NCBI GenBank assembly: GCA_027486765.1
Contig: JAIXOO010000128.1
Location: forward strand, 1 to 41,977
Source: Saprospiraceae bacterium
GTDB lineage: Bacteria; Bacteroidota; Bacteroidia; Chitinophagales; Saprospiraceae
Direction of reading: 5' to 3'
DNA: 41,977 nucleotides
Within the stretch, counting starts at the first letter, position 1, and each line of letters begins with the position of its first letter. Shown one piece after another: positions 25,512-34,491 of this stretch. A program made the translations under genes and the position numbers. Under the pieces are notes generated by a model, which was given only the letters and a program-made list of their open reading frames with translations, ran no database searches and was not told where the DNA came from.

Positions 25512-26111
25512 ATGACTGCTACGGCCAGCAAGTTTGAAGGATTCATCGCACTTGCCTTTCCAGAAAAAGGGATGAGTGATGCGGCGTTTTTTGAATTTTG
25601 CCAGCTCAATCGGGAATTAAAAATTGAACGCAATTCAGCTGGAGAAATCATCATTATGTCACCAACGGGAACAAAAACGGGAGGCTGGAATTCCGAATTC
25701 ACTACTGAATTAGGTATCTGGAACAGAAAAAACAAACTTGGGAAAACCTTCGACTCTTCCACTGGCTTCAAACTACCCAATGGTGCCACCTACGGCCCCG
25801 ATGCCGCCTGGATACCCCATGAAAAATGGAACGCCCTTACGCTTGATGAACAAGATGGGTTTGCCCCAATAGTACCGGATTTCATCGCTGAAATTCGCTC
25901 TAAAAGCGATACGATAAAACCCATCCAGGAAAAAATCATCGAATTTATGGAATGTGGCTGCCAACTCGCCTGGCTCATTGATCCCATCTTGCAAATAACC
26001 ACGGTTTATCGTGCAGATGGACAGGAAGTTGAAGTACCTTTTGATCAGATTTTGAATGGGGGCAGTGTTTTGCCCGGTTTTGAGGTCAAACTGGCCGATT
26101 TATTCCAATAA
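25512..26111 (+). CDS. Uma2 (DUF820) family PD-(D/E)xK nuclease-like protein
   Basis: A 199-residue protein of the Uma2 family, a restriction-endonuclease-like fold of unknown role, amplified in cyanobacteria and found in Bacteroidota. Typical motifs are KIERNSAGEIIIMSPTG, the Asp of GPDAAWI, PDFIAEIRSKSDTIKP and the closing MECGCQLAWLIDP. The acidic residues and the E-I-R-S motif correspond to the PD-(D/E)xK catalytic core, with Arg where many nucleases have Lys. A good promoter is present just upstream. Its stop is separated by a single base from the stop of the convergent gene. Confidence 0.85.
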   Translation: MTATASKFEGFIALAFPEKGMSDAAFFEFCQLNRELKIERNSAGEIIIMSPTGTKTGGWNSEFTTELGIWNRKNKLGKTFDSSTGFKLPNGATYGPDAAWIPHEKWNALTLDEQDGFAPIVPDFIAEIRSKSDTIKPIQEKIIEFMECGCQLAWLIDPILQITTVYRADGQEVEVPFDQILNGGSVLPGFEVKLADLFQ

Positions 26112-26112
26112 C

Positions 26113-26961
26113 CTACCACCAGGCGTATTTCCCCTTTTGCACCACATCCGTCACCTGCAAATCGGCCTGAACAAACACCTCTCCAGCTTTGTCTCTCCGC
26201 AAAACTTCTACTTGAAAAGGCATTTTTTGTTCCTGAAAAACCCGATAGTCGCTCCAGCGGAGGGCAGTTTGCCATTCCTGCCAGTTTTCACTCCACAAAC
26301 TCAGTTCTTCCAATTCTTGTTGATCATTGGTTTTGGCTTTTAAAAAAAAGGGCTGACCATCCATGGTGCAAGTAAAGGCCAGGCCATCTACCATTGCTTC
26401 ATTCCAATTGAGTTGGTAAAACAACCACCAATTGGGTTGCCAAACGGCGGCGGCGAGACTGTAAAACGCATTGCGCTGAGCCAAGGCCAAGGGCAGCGCC
26501 GCTTTTTTCCACCGATAAGGGAATGTAGACAACAACCAACGGGTACTGAAGCCCTGGGACTGGCTGTATTGCTCGGTAGCTTTGACCGACACCATAAAGG
26601 CTCGGGTGATGTCGGCATACCAAACCATGGTCAAGGGCTGAAGCGTAAAAAAAGCCTTGATTTCAGAGGGGTGCCATTTGCTTTTGGGGTTGCTTCGCAC
26701 AATTCCTTTCATGCGCAGGCGCACTCGGGTGCTGGGCTCTGTGCGGGTTGGGTTGCTTTGGGTGAGGTAGTTCAGCCAGGATTGAGGGGATTGATCGTCT
26801 TGAATGGTCGAAGCTTCAATGGAGGATTGTGCCTCATCCCAGTTCCGTTTGGCGCGGGGGCGTACCAACAAACGGAAGAGGCCACTGCCTAGTAAGTCCA
26901 ATAGTAGCCAAGCGGTGATGAAATAAGTTATTTCGGGCAGGTAGTATAAAATCTTGGCCAT
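26113..26961 (-). CDS. DUF6544-like protein with N-terminal membrane segment
   Basis: A 282-residue protein of unknown function. The ATG at 26961 places a hydrophobic helix at the N-terminus (EITYFITAWLLLDLLGSGLF); a frame to 27009 would start in repeat-flanking DNA. The rest recalls DUF6544 (family number from memory): VRLRMKGIVRSNPKSKWHPS, then FFTLQPLTMVWYADI, a block like GeLxRxLAExxWxP (ALAQRNAFYSLAAAVWQPNW), and repeated Trp-rich strands. The match is by eye. It lies downstream of parE on the same strand but behind a 36-bp perfect hairpin. Confidence 0.55.
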   Translation of the reverse strand: MAKILYYLPEITYFITAWLLLDLLGSGLFRLLVRPRAKRNWDEAQSSIEASTIQDDQSPQSWLNYLTQSNPTRTEPSTRVRLRMKGIVRSNPKSKWHPSEIKAFFTLQPLTMVWYADITRAFMVSVKATEQYSQSQGFSTRWLLSTFPYRWKKAALPLALAQRNAFYSLAAAVWQPNWWLFYQLNWNEAMVDGLAFTCTMDGQPFFLKAKTNDQQELEELSLWSENWQEWQTALRWSDYRVFQEQKMPFQVEVLRRDKAGEVFVQADLQVTDVVQKGKYAWW

Positions 26962-27014
26962 ACCAAAGGATTTCGATTTAGCCAAGGGCATTTGTGAGCC
27001 CACAGGCATATAGC

Positions 27015-27129
27015 TTTCTAAGGTGTTCTAAGGTGCCTGAGGTGGTTCAAATTAAAGACATCTGAAATTTTCGGAACAATGTTAGGCTCATTTTTGAACC
27101 ACCTCAGGCACCTTAGAACACCTTAGAAA
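27015..27129. repeat. Perfect 36-bp inverted repeat
   Basis: The left arm 27015-27050 and right arm 27094-27129 are exact reverse complements over 36 bases, extending after one mismatch. The loop is 43 bases. Each arm is built from repeated CTAAGGTG words (tttctaaggtgttctaaggt). It lies between the stop of parE (27179) and the start of the DUF6544-like gene (26961), both on minus. The shared word CTAAGG/CCTTAG also appears in the trhO-lepA hairpin at 9384-9490. Confidence 0.92.
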
Positions 27130-27178
27130 ACTATGCGTTAACAATGCTCGATGGTGTAGGACTAGGATTGATCCAATG

Positions 27179-29092
27179 TTAATCCTCCACATCCGCCGTT
27201 TCCAGCGCCGGAGCATCCACCGCCTCTGTCTCAATCTCATTCAACTCCACCCGCAGGTTGCCAATGATAAAATCCTGGCGCTCCGGCGTGTTTTTGCCCA
27301 TGTAGTAGGACAGTACATCATCAATGTCGGTACTCTCGGTGATGATGACTGGTTCGAGGCGAATGTCAGTTCCTATGAAAGCAGAAAACTCGTCTGGGGA
27401 AATTTCACCCAAACCCTTAAAGCGGGTGATCTCCGGTTTGCCCCGCAGTTTTTTGATGGCAGCTTGCTTTTCCGACTCAGAATAGCAGTAAAAGCGCTGC
27501 TGCTTATCACGTACCCGGAAAAGAGGCGTCTCCAGAATATACAAGTGGTTGCCCCGCACCAGTTCAGGAAAAAACTGGAGGAAGAAAGTCAACATCAACA
27601 GGCGGATGTGCATCCCGTCCACGTCAGCATCGGTAGCGATGACTACGCGGTTGTAACGCAGATCGTCCATGCCATCTTCAATACTCAGCGCGTGCTGAAG
27701 GAGGTTAAATTCTTCGTTTTCGTAGACCGTTTTTTTGGTCAAACCATAGCAGTTAAGCGGTTTACCCCGCAAACTAAATACTGCCTGCGTTTGAACATCC
27801 CGCGCTTTGGTGATGGAGCCACTGGCCGAGTCCCCCTCGGTGATGAACAAGGTAGTGGCCAAGCGCATGTCTTCCGCAACTTTTTTGGTGGAATCGCTGA
27901 AGTGCAGGCGGCAGTCACGCAGCTTTTTGTTGTGCAGGTTGGCCTTTTTGGCGCGTTGGTTGGCCAGTTTTTTAATGTCGGCGATCTCCTTACGCTCCCG
28001 TTCCGATTGTAGGATGCGTTTTTTCAGGGCGTCCGCTATTTCGGGGTGTTTGCGCAGGTGATTGTCGAGGTGTTCTTTGATGAAATTACCTACGAAGGTG
28101 CGGATGCTTTGTCCTCCCTCTGGAGCCGTATTGACCGAGCCCAGTTTGGTTTTGGTTTGGGATTCAAACACGGGTTCTTCAATCCGCACGCTCACTGCTG
28201 CTACGATGGACCCCAAAATATCGGTGCGATCGTAGTTGGCATTGTAAAATTTCTTCACGGTTTCCACCACCGCTTCCTTGAAGGCGTTGAGGTGGCTGCC
28301 ACCTTGGGTTGTATTCTGACCATTGACAAAGGAATAGTACTGCTCGCCATAGTGATTGCCGTGGCTCATGGCCACTTCCATGTCTTCGCCTTTGAGGTGG
28401 ATCAGCGGGTAACGCAGGTCTTCGTTTTTACTTTTGCGCTCCAGAAGGTCATAGAGGCCATTTTTGGAGACGATGATCTGCCCGTTGTAGTTGAGTTTTA
28501 ACCCTGAATTGAGGTAAGCGTAATTCCACAGCTGGTTTTCAAGGTGATCCCGGTGAAAACGATAATTGCGGAAAATGCCATTGTCGGGTTTGAACGAAAC
28601 CAGGGTACCGTTGGCTTCGTTGGTTTTTGTAACTGGGTGTTCTTTGAGCAGTTCGCCTTGTTGGAACTCGGCGACTTTCATCTGCCCTTCGCGTACGGCT
28701 TTGACCAGAAAATAATCCGAAAGGGCGTTGACAGCCTTAGTACCTACCCCGTTCAGACCCACCGATTTTTTGAATGCTTTGGAGTCGTATTTACCGCCTG
28801 TATTGATTTTGGACACGCAGTCGATGACTTTACCCAAGGGAATGCCGCGGCCATAGTCGCGGATTTCGGCGGAGTTTTCCTCTATTTTGATGTGGATCTC
28901 CTTACCGTGTCCCATTACGTATTCGTCGATACAGTTGTCCAACACTTCTTTGAGCAAAATGTAGATGCCATCATCCGAAGAAGCCCCGTCACCCAGCTTG
29001 CCAATGTACATCCCCGGACGTAACCGGATGTGTTCTTTCCAGTCTAAAGAACGAATGTTATCCTCGTTGTAACTCACTTGCTGTTCTGCCAT
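27179..29092 (-). CDS. parE: DNA topoisomerase IV subunit B (ParE-type GyrB paralogue)
   Basis: Type IIA topoisomerase ATPase subunit of 637 residues, needed for chromosome decatenation. The GHKL ATPase motifs are [29 protein letters not shown] and [15 protein letters not shown]. The transducer follows, then TOPRIM with [14 protein letters not shown] (about 419) and DADVDGMH (about 488-495), and the C-terminal [17 protein letters not shown]. It is shorter than a Gram-negative GyrB because it lacks the large TOPRIM insert, which favours ParE. The partner subunit A gene is not next to it in this window. On + beyond the start, TATTTTTG at 29158-29165 probably serves the divergent gene rather than this one. 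Confidence 0.9.
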   Translation of the reverse strand: MAEQQVSYNEDNIRSLDWKEHIRLRPGMYIGKLGDGASSDDGIYILLKEVLDNCIDEYVMGHGKEIHIKIEENSAEIRDYGRGIPLGKVIDCVSKINTGGKYDSKAFKKSVGLNGVGTKAVNALSDYFLVKAVREGQMKVAEFQQGELLKEHPVTKTNEANGTLVSFKPDNGIFRNYRFHRDHLENQLWNYAYLNSGLKLNYNGQIIVSKNGLYDLLERKSKNEDLRYPLIHLKGEDMEVAMSHGNHYGEQYYSFVNGQNTTQGGSHLNAFKEAVVETVKKFYNANYDRTDILGSIVAAVSVRIEEPVFESQTKTKLGSVNTAPEGGQSIRTFVGNFIKEHLDNHLRKHPEIADALKKRILQSERERKEIADIKKLANQRAKKANLHNKKLRDCRLHFSDSTKKVAEDMRLATTLFITEGDSASGSITKARDVQTQAVFSLRGKPLNCYGLTKKTVYENEEFNLLQHALSIEDGMDDLRYNRVVIATDADVDGMHIRLLMLTFFLQFFPELVRGNHLYILETPLFRVRDKQQRFYCYSESEKQAAIKKLRGKPEITRFKGLGEISPDEFSAFIGTDIRLEPVIITESTDIDDVLSYYMGKNTPERQDFIIGNLRVELNEIETEAVDAPALETADVED

Positions 29093-29157
29093 GTGCTCCG
29101 ATGTTAAAAAAATATTAAAAACTACTGCAAATCAGTTCAAAAGAACGAAAAGAGTGG

Positions 29158-29165
29158 TATTTTTG
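29158..29165 (+). promoter_or_regulatory. -7 box upstream of the small membrane protein gene
   Basis: TATTTTTG, an exact TAnnTTTG; a near TTG (TTC, 29136-29138) lies at the right distance. The leader to the ATG at 29265 would be about 90 bases. Confidence 0.35.
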
Positions 29166-29264
29166 CGTTAAATATACAGCAAAAAAACTTTTTCTAGCAA
29201 CAATTTGTTGTTTATTTTTAATTTCATCAGCTTGAACCGAGAAAATTTATACCGTCACCCTGCC

Positions 29265-29774
29265 ATGCGCAACCTGCGCAATGCCATCCTTAGGGAGCTG
29301 CGATTGCAGTTCGCCATGAGTTTGGTCTTGCTGGCTTTTGGTTCTGGATTGTGTGTGTTGACCTTCAAAATCAGCATTGTTTTTTCAATTATTGGTCTGG
29401 GTCTAAGTATGGTTGGCGGCAAATTGGTCGTAGATACCACCACTAACCTACGCATCGATAACCACCTTTTGCTCAATTACCTCCGCTATCAGCCCCAACA
29501 TATTGTGTGGGTATATTCCGTCATTACCGAACGAGCACCCTTTGGTATTCACCTGTTCCGAAAGGGTACCTTGCACTTCAAGCTAGCTGATGGGAGTGAT
29601 TATACGGTCGGCATGCAAGCTAGTAAATTAAAACTGGTTAGCAAATTCCTCATGCGCCTGCTACCCCACGCTACTTTTGGCTACACTGTAGATCGGGAGT
29701 ACACATTCCGGGTGAGCCCCGAGCGCCTGCGCAAGGAAGAGAGCAAAGAAGACGACAGCGATTTTAATTTCTAG
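29265..29774 (+). CDS. Small membrane protein, unknown function
   Basis: A 169-residue protein not recognised. I start it at the ATG at 29265 (MRNLRNAILREL); earlier TTG codons are in frame but less likely. Two adjacent transmembrane helices lie at about 16-35 and 38-58 (FAMSLVLLAFGSGLCVLTF, ISIVFSIIGLGLSMVGGKLV). The rest is a soluble domain of about 100 residues with strands (HIVWVYSVITERAPFGIHLF, KGTLHFKLADGSDYTVGMQ) and an acidic tail (EESKEDDSDFNF). The layout resembles small PH-like domain membrane proteins. Its end overlaps the convergent gene by 11 bases. Confidence 0.6.
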   Translation: MRNLRNAILRELRLQFAMSLVLLAFGSGLCVLTFKISIVFSIIGLGLSMVGGKLVVDTTTNLRIDNHLLLNYLRYQPQHIVWVYSVITERAPFGIHLFRKGTLHFKLADGSDYTVGMQASKLKLVSKFLMRLLPHATFGYTVDREYTFRVSPERLRKEESKEDDSDFNF

Positions 29775-30291
29775 TTTTTGAATACCCTCTTCCAAAGAAC
29801 TGGCGGTAACCAAAACTCAGCGCCAGCAGCAATCCAGCAAAAATCAATACCACCACTGAAAAGGGCATGCTGATAATGGCAAAGATCCGAGTGCGATCTA
29901 CCAGCCACATCAAGCCTATGGTAGCTGCAATCAGCATGAGCAAGCCCGACAATTTGTCAAAGCCGGGGATATAATTCAAATCTACGTTGCGGCGCACAAT
30001 ACTCAAGGTCAAAATCATGGAAACGATGGGCAAAACCTGGGTGTAGATGTCCATGTTTAAAATACTACTGCGTTCGAACAAAAATATATACACATTGAGG
30101 GATAAGGCAAAAATCCCCGGCACTGCACTCAAATAAATGATGGCAGAATAGAGGAATTTCCAGGGAGCATCGCGGCCTTCCACTCCAGCTATCCAGGCCA
30201 AAAGCAAAGCCGCCACAGGCAAAATAGCAAAGTACAATACTACTGATTCGGGATGATTGCTCAGGTACGTGAGTAGGTCATTCAAGGTCAT
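29764..30291 (-). CDS. Polytopic membrane protein, unknown function
   Basis: A 175-residue protein with about five transmembrane helices, for example VVLYFAILPVAALLLAWIAG, LYSAIIYLSAVPGIFALSL, VLPIVSMILTLSIV and SMPFSVVVLIFAGLLLAL. The start at 30291 (MTLNDLLTYLSNHPES) is preferred because the in-frame extension upstream (to 30366) overlaps the next gene and is His/Tyr-rich. No family recognised. It follows the NfeD-like gene on the same strand with a 52-base gap, so the two may act together in the membrane. Confidence 0.6.
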   Translation of the reverse strand: MTLNDLLTYLSNHPESVVLYFAILPVAALLLAWIAGVEGRDAPWKFLYSAIIYLSAVPGIFALSLNVYIFLFERSSILNMDIYTQVLPIVSMILTLSIVRRNVDLNYIPGFDKLSGLLMLIAATIGLMWLVDRTRIFAIISMPFSVVVLIFAGLLLALSFGYRQFFGRGYSKTRN

Positions 30292-30343
30292 GTTGCAATG
30301 ATTTTGATCTGGAATAATGCCAAAGATATAAAATAGGTGATAA

Positions 30344-30934
30344 TTAGAATGGTGCCTGCGGACCAATGTGTTGTAAAGGCTCTACAACCAGGATGTGGTC
30401 GTCAACAATATCGACTACCCGCACCGAGTCGCCCGGGCGAATTTCGACTCCAATGGAAATGGCATCGAGGGCATAAGGGGCTTTGCGCAAATTGAGGTGT
30501 ACGCGTCCCAGGCCTTCCTGATGTGGTGGAATGTATTGCAAGACCTCGCCAGTACTCGTAAGAGCTTCCTGGTAATTGAATTCAGGTCGATTGGAGGGAA
30601 CGATCTTTTTTACAGGCTTGCGCAAGCGCAGAATCAGGTAAGGAAAGAGCCCCGCAAGAATACCAAAAGGCAGCCCATCCAATACTGAGATCAACAAGCC
30701 AGGCTCCCAAATGTGGGCCAACAAACTCGTCCAAGCCCAAAAGGTAAAGAAAGTCAGGATGAAGCGGGCACCGGTGATTTTAGGGCTGGTATCGCCGTGA
30801 TCCTGTTCATCGTTGAAAAACTCCATGATCAAAAAAATACTCAGCAAGATGGTAAATACTACCGCAGCTACCCAAAGCAATTGCTCTGCCCAGGTGAGTT
30901 GAAGGAATGCGGGAATAAATAGCCAAATCTGCAT
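30344..30934 (-). CDS. Membrane protein with C-terminal NfeD-like OB domain
   Basis: A 196-residue protein. The N-terminal half has about three transmembrane helices (LLWVAAVVFTILLSIFLIM, FILTFFTFWAWTSLL, DGLPFGILAGLFPYLIL). The C-terminal half is a small beta barrel (TGEVLQYIPPHQEGLGRVHL, GDSVRVVDIVDDHILVVEPL), the pattern of the NfeD OB-fold, where G-x-V and the final I-L-V-V-x-P are typical. NfeD proteins pair with SPFH/flotillin-like or protease partners; no such partner is adjacent here. Assigned by pattern. Confidence 0.65.
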   Translation of the reverse strand: MQIWLFIPAFLQLTWAEQLLWVAAVVFTILLSIFLIMEFFNDEQDHGDTSPKITGARFILTFFTFWAWTSLLAHIWEPGLLISVLDGLPFGILAGLFPYLILRLRKPVKKIVPSNRPEFNYQEALTSTGEVLQYIPPHQEGLGRVHLNLRKAPYALDAISIGVEIRPGDSVRVVDIVDDHILVVEPLQHIGPQAPF

Positions 30935-31194
30935 AGTCTTCTCAATCTTAAAACACGTTCATGAAATTTTCCCTTGCTTTTCGACAAAAGTAGATTACTT
31001 ATGCCATACCACGCGCTTAGTATCGACCAATGGACAAGGATTTTCGCTGAAATGGAGTTCTGCTCCCTTTTTCAACCGATTCAAGTTTTTTAACAACATT
31101 GAGCCAGGGAACATCCTAACTGGTCTATCTTTTTTCTAAAAACTGGCTGTTTTCACTAGTCCTTATTCTCGGTAAATTTGTAAAAAATAAACAC

Positions 31195-31836
31195 ATGAAG
31201 CCGAAGATTTCCCGCATTGAACCCAGTCGTTTAGCCAAGCGGATGCGCAACGACGAAGGAACCATTCATACGATCCTGGATGAGTCGCTGGTTTGCCACG
31301 TATCTTATGTATTGGATGGACAGCCGTTCATCATACCAACCTCTTATTGCCGAGTTGACAACACCCTTTATCTGCACGGCTCCGTAGGTAGTCATTTTTT
31401 CATGCAAATGGCCAAAGGGATTCCGGTCTGTATTGCGGTGACCTTGATTGATGCATTGGTATTGGCGCGTTCGGTTTTTCACCATTCGCTCAATTATCGC
31501 TCGGTGGTCGCTTTTGGCACCACTCGTTTGGTGGATGATCCAGCGGAAAGATGGATGGCTGCCGAACGTTTCACCGAACACGTCATTCCGGGGCGTTGGA
31601 ATGATGCCCGACAACCTTCGGAGAGTGAATTCAAAAAAACGATGTTCATTGCCGTTGAGATGGAGGAAGTATCCGCCAAAGTACGCGACCAAGGCGTTGG
31701 GGATGATCCTAAAGACATGGAAGCACCAGTTTGGGCTGGATTGTTGCCTTTACCCATCAGTGTGGGTACCCCACAACAAGACGAGGCACAATCAGGGATT
31801 CCTGTACCAGACTACATTCGTCAATACAAACGTTGA
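31195..31836 (+). CDS. Pyridoxamine-phosphate-oxidase-like flavin split-barrel protein (NimA-like)
   Basis: A 213-residue FMN-binding split-barrel protein. The recognisable core is TIHTILDESLVCHVSYVLDG, followed by YLHGSVGSHFFMQMAKG, VTLIDALVLARSVFHHSLNY, and RSVVAFGTTRLVDDPAERW with a late EEVSAKVRDQG. This is the PNPOx-like family often annotated as nitroimidazole-resistance or FMN-flavin nucleotide-binding protein; the reaction is unknown. A -7 box TAAATTTG (31173-31180) lies 15 bases before the ATG, without a good TTG upstream. The 260-base gap before it contains no coding sequence and a second -7-like box, on minus (30985-30992). Confidence 0.82.
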   Translation: MKPKISRIEPSRLAKRMRNDEGTIHTILDESLVCHVSYVLDGQPFIIPTSYCRVDNTLYLHGSVGSHFFMQMAKGIPVCIAVTLIDALVLARSVFHHSLNYRSVVAFGTTRLVDDPAERWMAAERFTEHVIPGRWNDARQPSESEFKKTMFIAVEMEEVSAKVRDQGVGDDPKDMEAPVWAGLLPLPISVGTPQQDEAQSGIPVPDYIRQYKR

Positions 31837-31966
31837 AAAAACGCCAACGCTTTTCCGCTGATCCTCGTCTTGTGTTAAAGTAACTTCCTATTCCCACTTT
31901 ACACTGTTAAAATTCTTGGATTTCTGCCAATCTGTGGTATTTTTACCAAGACTACAACTACACAGG

Positions 31967-32611
31967 ATGTTGCGACAGGTGTTTTTACTGCTGATGTTGA
32001 CGATGGTATGGGGAAAGCTCTCTGCTCAGGATACCCTGTTGTATTGGCCAAGGTTGGAACTGGGCATGAACATTACCCAAACCCTCTCCGGTTTTTTTAA
32101 TTCCGGCGGCCAGGGTTTGCCTACTGATCCTTACTTATTCAGCATCAAAATTCCTAGCGCTCGCAGTACTTTTCGCGCGGGTTTCAACGCCCGTTTTCGC
32201 AATCGGGAAGAAGAATCCAATACAGGCCAACGCCTGATCTATGAGCGAGACTTTCACCTGCGCGCGGGGCTGGAATGGCGGCGAACTTTGACTAAAAAAT
32301 TCAGCTTTTATTACGGACTTGATGCCATTATGCGCTATCAACAGGAAGATGTTGATTTCACTACCAATGGCGGAACGATTGAATTGGGCAGCAACAGCAC
32401 TGGTTTTGGTGGAGGCCCTTTGATGGGTTTGATGTTTCACCTGACGCCCAAAGTAATGCTGAGTACCGAAAGTAGTTTGTATGGAATGGCGAATTCGGGG
32501 AAAGAAAAGGATCAGACCGATCCGGGAGTCCCCCCGACCGAGCAGAAGATCCGGCAGTTTGAAATCCTGCCTTCGATACCGAATTCCTTGTACGTGTTTT
32601 TCCGCTTCTGA
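31967..32611 (+). CDS. Outer-membrane beta-barrel-like protein
   Basis: A 214-residue exported protein not assigned to a named family. It starts at the ATG at 31967, giving a clear signal peptide (FLLLMLTMVWGKLSAQ). The mature part alternates hydrophobic and polar residues in barrel-like strands (AGFNARFRNREEES, HLRAGLEWRRTLTKKFSFYY, PLMGLMFHLTPKVMLSTESS) and ends in SLYVFFRF. A terminal Phe is typical of outer-membrane barrels. A weak promoter (TTG 31916-31918, TATTTTTA 31938-31945) precedes it. It runs with the next gene (two-base gap) and the di-haem peroxidase as a probable operon. Confidence 0.7.
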   Translation: MLRQVFLLLMLTMVWGKLSAQDTLLYWPRLELGMNITQTLSGFFNSGGQGLPTDPYLFSIKIPSARSTFRAGFNARFRNREEESNTGQRLIYERDFHLRAGLEWRRTLTKKFSFYYGLDAIMRYQQEDVDFTTNGGTIELGSNSTGFGGGPLMGLMFHLTPKVMLSTESSLYGMANSGKEKDQTDPGVPPTEQKIRQFEILPSIPNSLYVFFRF

Positions 32612-32613
32612 CC

Positions 32614-33234
32614 ATGCGCTACCTGACGATACTTACTGCAAGCCTGTTCATCGGCCTATTGATGGCAAACGTGTTGCGCGCTCAAAACGAGCAAGATCGT
32701 TTTTTGCCACCTGGAGGGTATAAAGTTATGGGATTCAATACTACCCCACTTTTGGTGCAGCTGATTCCATTTAACCGTTCTGATCCAAGGGTAGTTGGGC
32801 CTTATTATGTGAATTGGCGGAGTTATGTGCAAAAAAATGACAAATTGAAAGGCTTTAAAATAAGTCTGGGTGTTGATCTTTCTGATGTTGATGACATAAA
32901 TCCAGTTCAGGCATTTTTCAACTTTCGATTGGGGTTTGAAAGTTACCGAAGGATCAGCCCACGTTGGGGGTATACCCGAGGTTTTAATGGCTTTTTCAGT
33001 TCCGGAGATTTTAATACCCCGGGTTCTAAACCCAACAACGATGTTTTTTTAGGCATTGGACCACATTGGGGAGTCGATTTTTTCGTTTCTCCTAAAGTGA
33101 GTCTATCGCTGGAAACTGCCCTGGTAATTGGAACTGCGGGTCTTGGACCCAAAATTGAGTTCATTCCACCCGTAGCACTCAATCTTAATTTTTGGTCGCC
33201 CAAAAAAGAACGCCGGGTCATTTCAAATGAATAA
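32614..33234 (+). CDS. Outer-membrane beta-barrel-like protein, possible paralogue of the preceding one
   Basis: A 206-residue exported protein. A signal peptide (LTILTASLFIGLLMANVLRAQ) is followed by a barrel-like pattern (FNFRLGFESYRRISPRWGY, FLGIGPHWGVDFFVSPKVSL, SLETALVIGTAGLG, PPVALNLNFWSP). The motif order GxxPxWGxxFFVSPKVSLSLE parallels GGGPLMGLMFHLTPKVMLSTE in the preceding gene, so the two probably arose by duplication and diverged. It starts two bases after the preceding stop. Function unknown. Confidence 0.68.
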   Translation: MRYLTILTASLFIGLLMANVLRAQNEQDRFLPPGGYKVMGFNTTPLLVQLIPFNRSDPRVVGPYYVNWRSYVQKNDKLKGFKISLGVDLSDVDDINPVQAFFNFRLGFESYRRISPRWGYTRGFNGFFSSGDFNTPGSKPNNDVFLGIGPHWGVDFFVSPKVSLSLETALVIGTAGLGPKIEFIPPVALNLNFWSPKKERRVISNE

Positions 33235-33264
33235 TTCTTTTATAGCTCAATAACCACCTGTCTT

Positions 33265-34491
33265 ATGAAGAAAATTACGCTACTCTCTTTACTCACGATT
33301 GGCCTGATTATCGGCCTGACGGCGTGTTACGAAGAAATGGAATTTGAGGATTCCCTGGGTGAGCCAAATTTGCCTGAGCAGGCGATGGATTACGCTTCAT
33401 TGCAACTGCCCGAGCACATGAAGAATACCTTCTTGAGCTTCAGCAACAACATTTTTGGGCAACCCGGCGTAAAACCCAATCCAGGACTGATGAACAGCCC
33501 CAATTTAATCGATCCTAATTTTATCAACAATACCAATATCACCCTGGGGCCAGCCAATCCGGTGGTCAGTAACCACGGTGCCACCCTGGGTCGAGTGTTG
33601 TTTTACGATACCCGTTTGTCCATCAACAATTCAATCTCTTGCGCTTCCTGCCACAAGCAGGAGTTGGCGTTTGCCGATAATGCCCAATTCAGCAAGGGTT
33701 TTGGGGGCAAAATCACCCCGCGCAACTCGATGGCCATCATCAATTCAGGTTTGAACCACAACCTCTTTTGGGATTCCCGAGTACATTCCGTGACGCAACT
33801 GGCCCTGGAGCCCGTGCGCAACCACATCGAAATGGGCATGGAATCGATGGAGGTATTGGAGAAAAAATTAGCGGCAACCAACTTCTATCCCGAACTTTTT
33901 GCCAAAGCTTACGGCAAATCGACAATCAACAGCACAAAAATTGCGGATGCGATGGCGCAGTTTGTTTGTTCCATCATTTCCAGCAACTCCAAATTCGACC
34001 AAGGGGTGGCCAGTAATTTCAGCAATTTTACCGAACTGGAAAAAATGGGCCGCGCCCTGTTCTTTGGTTCCAAAGCCAAGTGTTCAGAATGCCACGCAGG
34101 TAGCAATTTTTCTGCGCCCGATAATCCCCATTCCAACGATCCTTACGGTTCTCCTGAAATTGGTGGGACTGCCGTGATTGGTTTGGAGCTTTCGGCCAAA
34201 GACAAAGGCAAGAAAAATGGCAGTTTCCGCATTCCGAGCTTGCGCAATGTGGGCCTGACCGGTCCTTACATGCACGACGGTCGTTTTGCCAACTTGGATC
34301 AAGTGGTTGATCACTACAACAGTGGCATTCAGGCTCATCCTGAGCTCGACCCCAAATTCATTGACAAAGATGGCAAGCCGTTGAAAATGAACCTGAATGC
34401 GATTGAAAAGAAAGCATTGGTAGCTTTCCTCAAGACCTTGACGGACGAGTCGATCACCAAAGATGCCCGCTACGCCAATCCTTTTAATTGA
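33265..34491 (+). CDS. Di-haem cytochrome c peroxidase (CcpA/MauG family), lipoprotein
   Basis: A 408-residue envelope protein with two c-type haem sites: CASCHKQ (126-130) and CSECHAG (273-277). A lipobox ends the leader (IGLTAC, Cys21). Family motifs include LGRVLFYDTRLSINNSISC, NSMAIINSGLNHNLFWD, SLRNVGLTGPYMHDGRF (a likely distal Met ligand) and DQVVDHYN. Such enzymes reduce hydrogen peroxide with electrons from c-type cytochromes, or oxidise other substrates as MauG does. It is 30 bases downstream of the barrel-like genes. Its stop overlaps the convergent gene by eight bases. Confidence 0.92.
   Translation: MKKITLLSLLTIGLIIGLTACYEEMEFEDSLGEPNLPEQAMDYASLQLPEHMKNTFLSFSNNIFGQPGVKPNPGLMNSPNLIDPNFINNTNITLGPANPVVSNHGATLGRVLFYDTRLSINNSISCASCHKQELAFADNAQFSKGFGGKITPRNSMAIINSGLNHNLFWDSRVHSVTQLALEPVRNHIEMGMESMEVLEKKLAATNFYPELFAKAYGKSTINSTKIADAMAQFVCSIISSNSKFDQGVASNFSNFTELEKMGRALFFGSKAKCSECHAGSNFSAPDNPHSNDPYGSPEIGGTAVIGLELSAKDKGKKNGSFRIPSLRNVGLTGPYMHDGRFANLDQVVDHYNSGIQAHPELDPKFIDKDGKPLKMNLNAIEKKALVAFLKTLTDESITKDARYANPFN

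Noticed and set aside
27176-29023. Long plus-strand open frames opposite parE
   Set aside because: Shadows of the topoisomerase gene; translations are of low-complexity hydrophobic type with no motifs.
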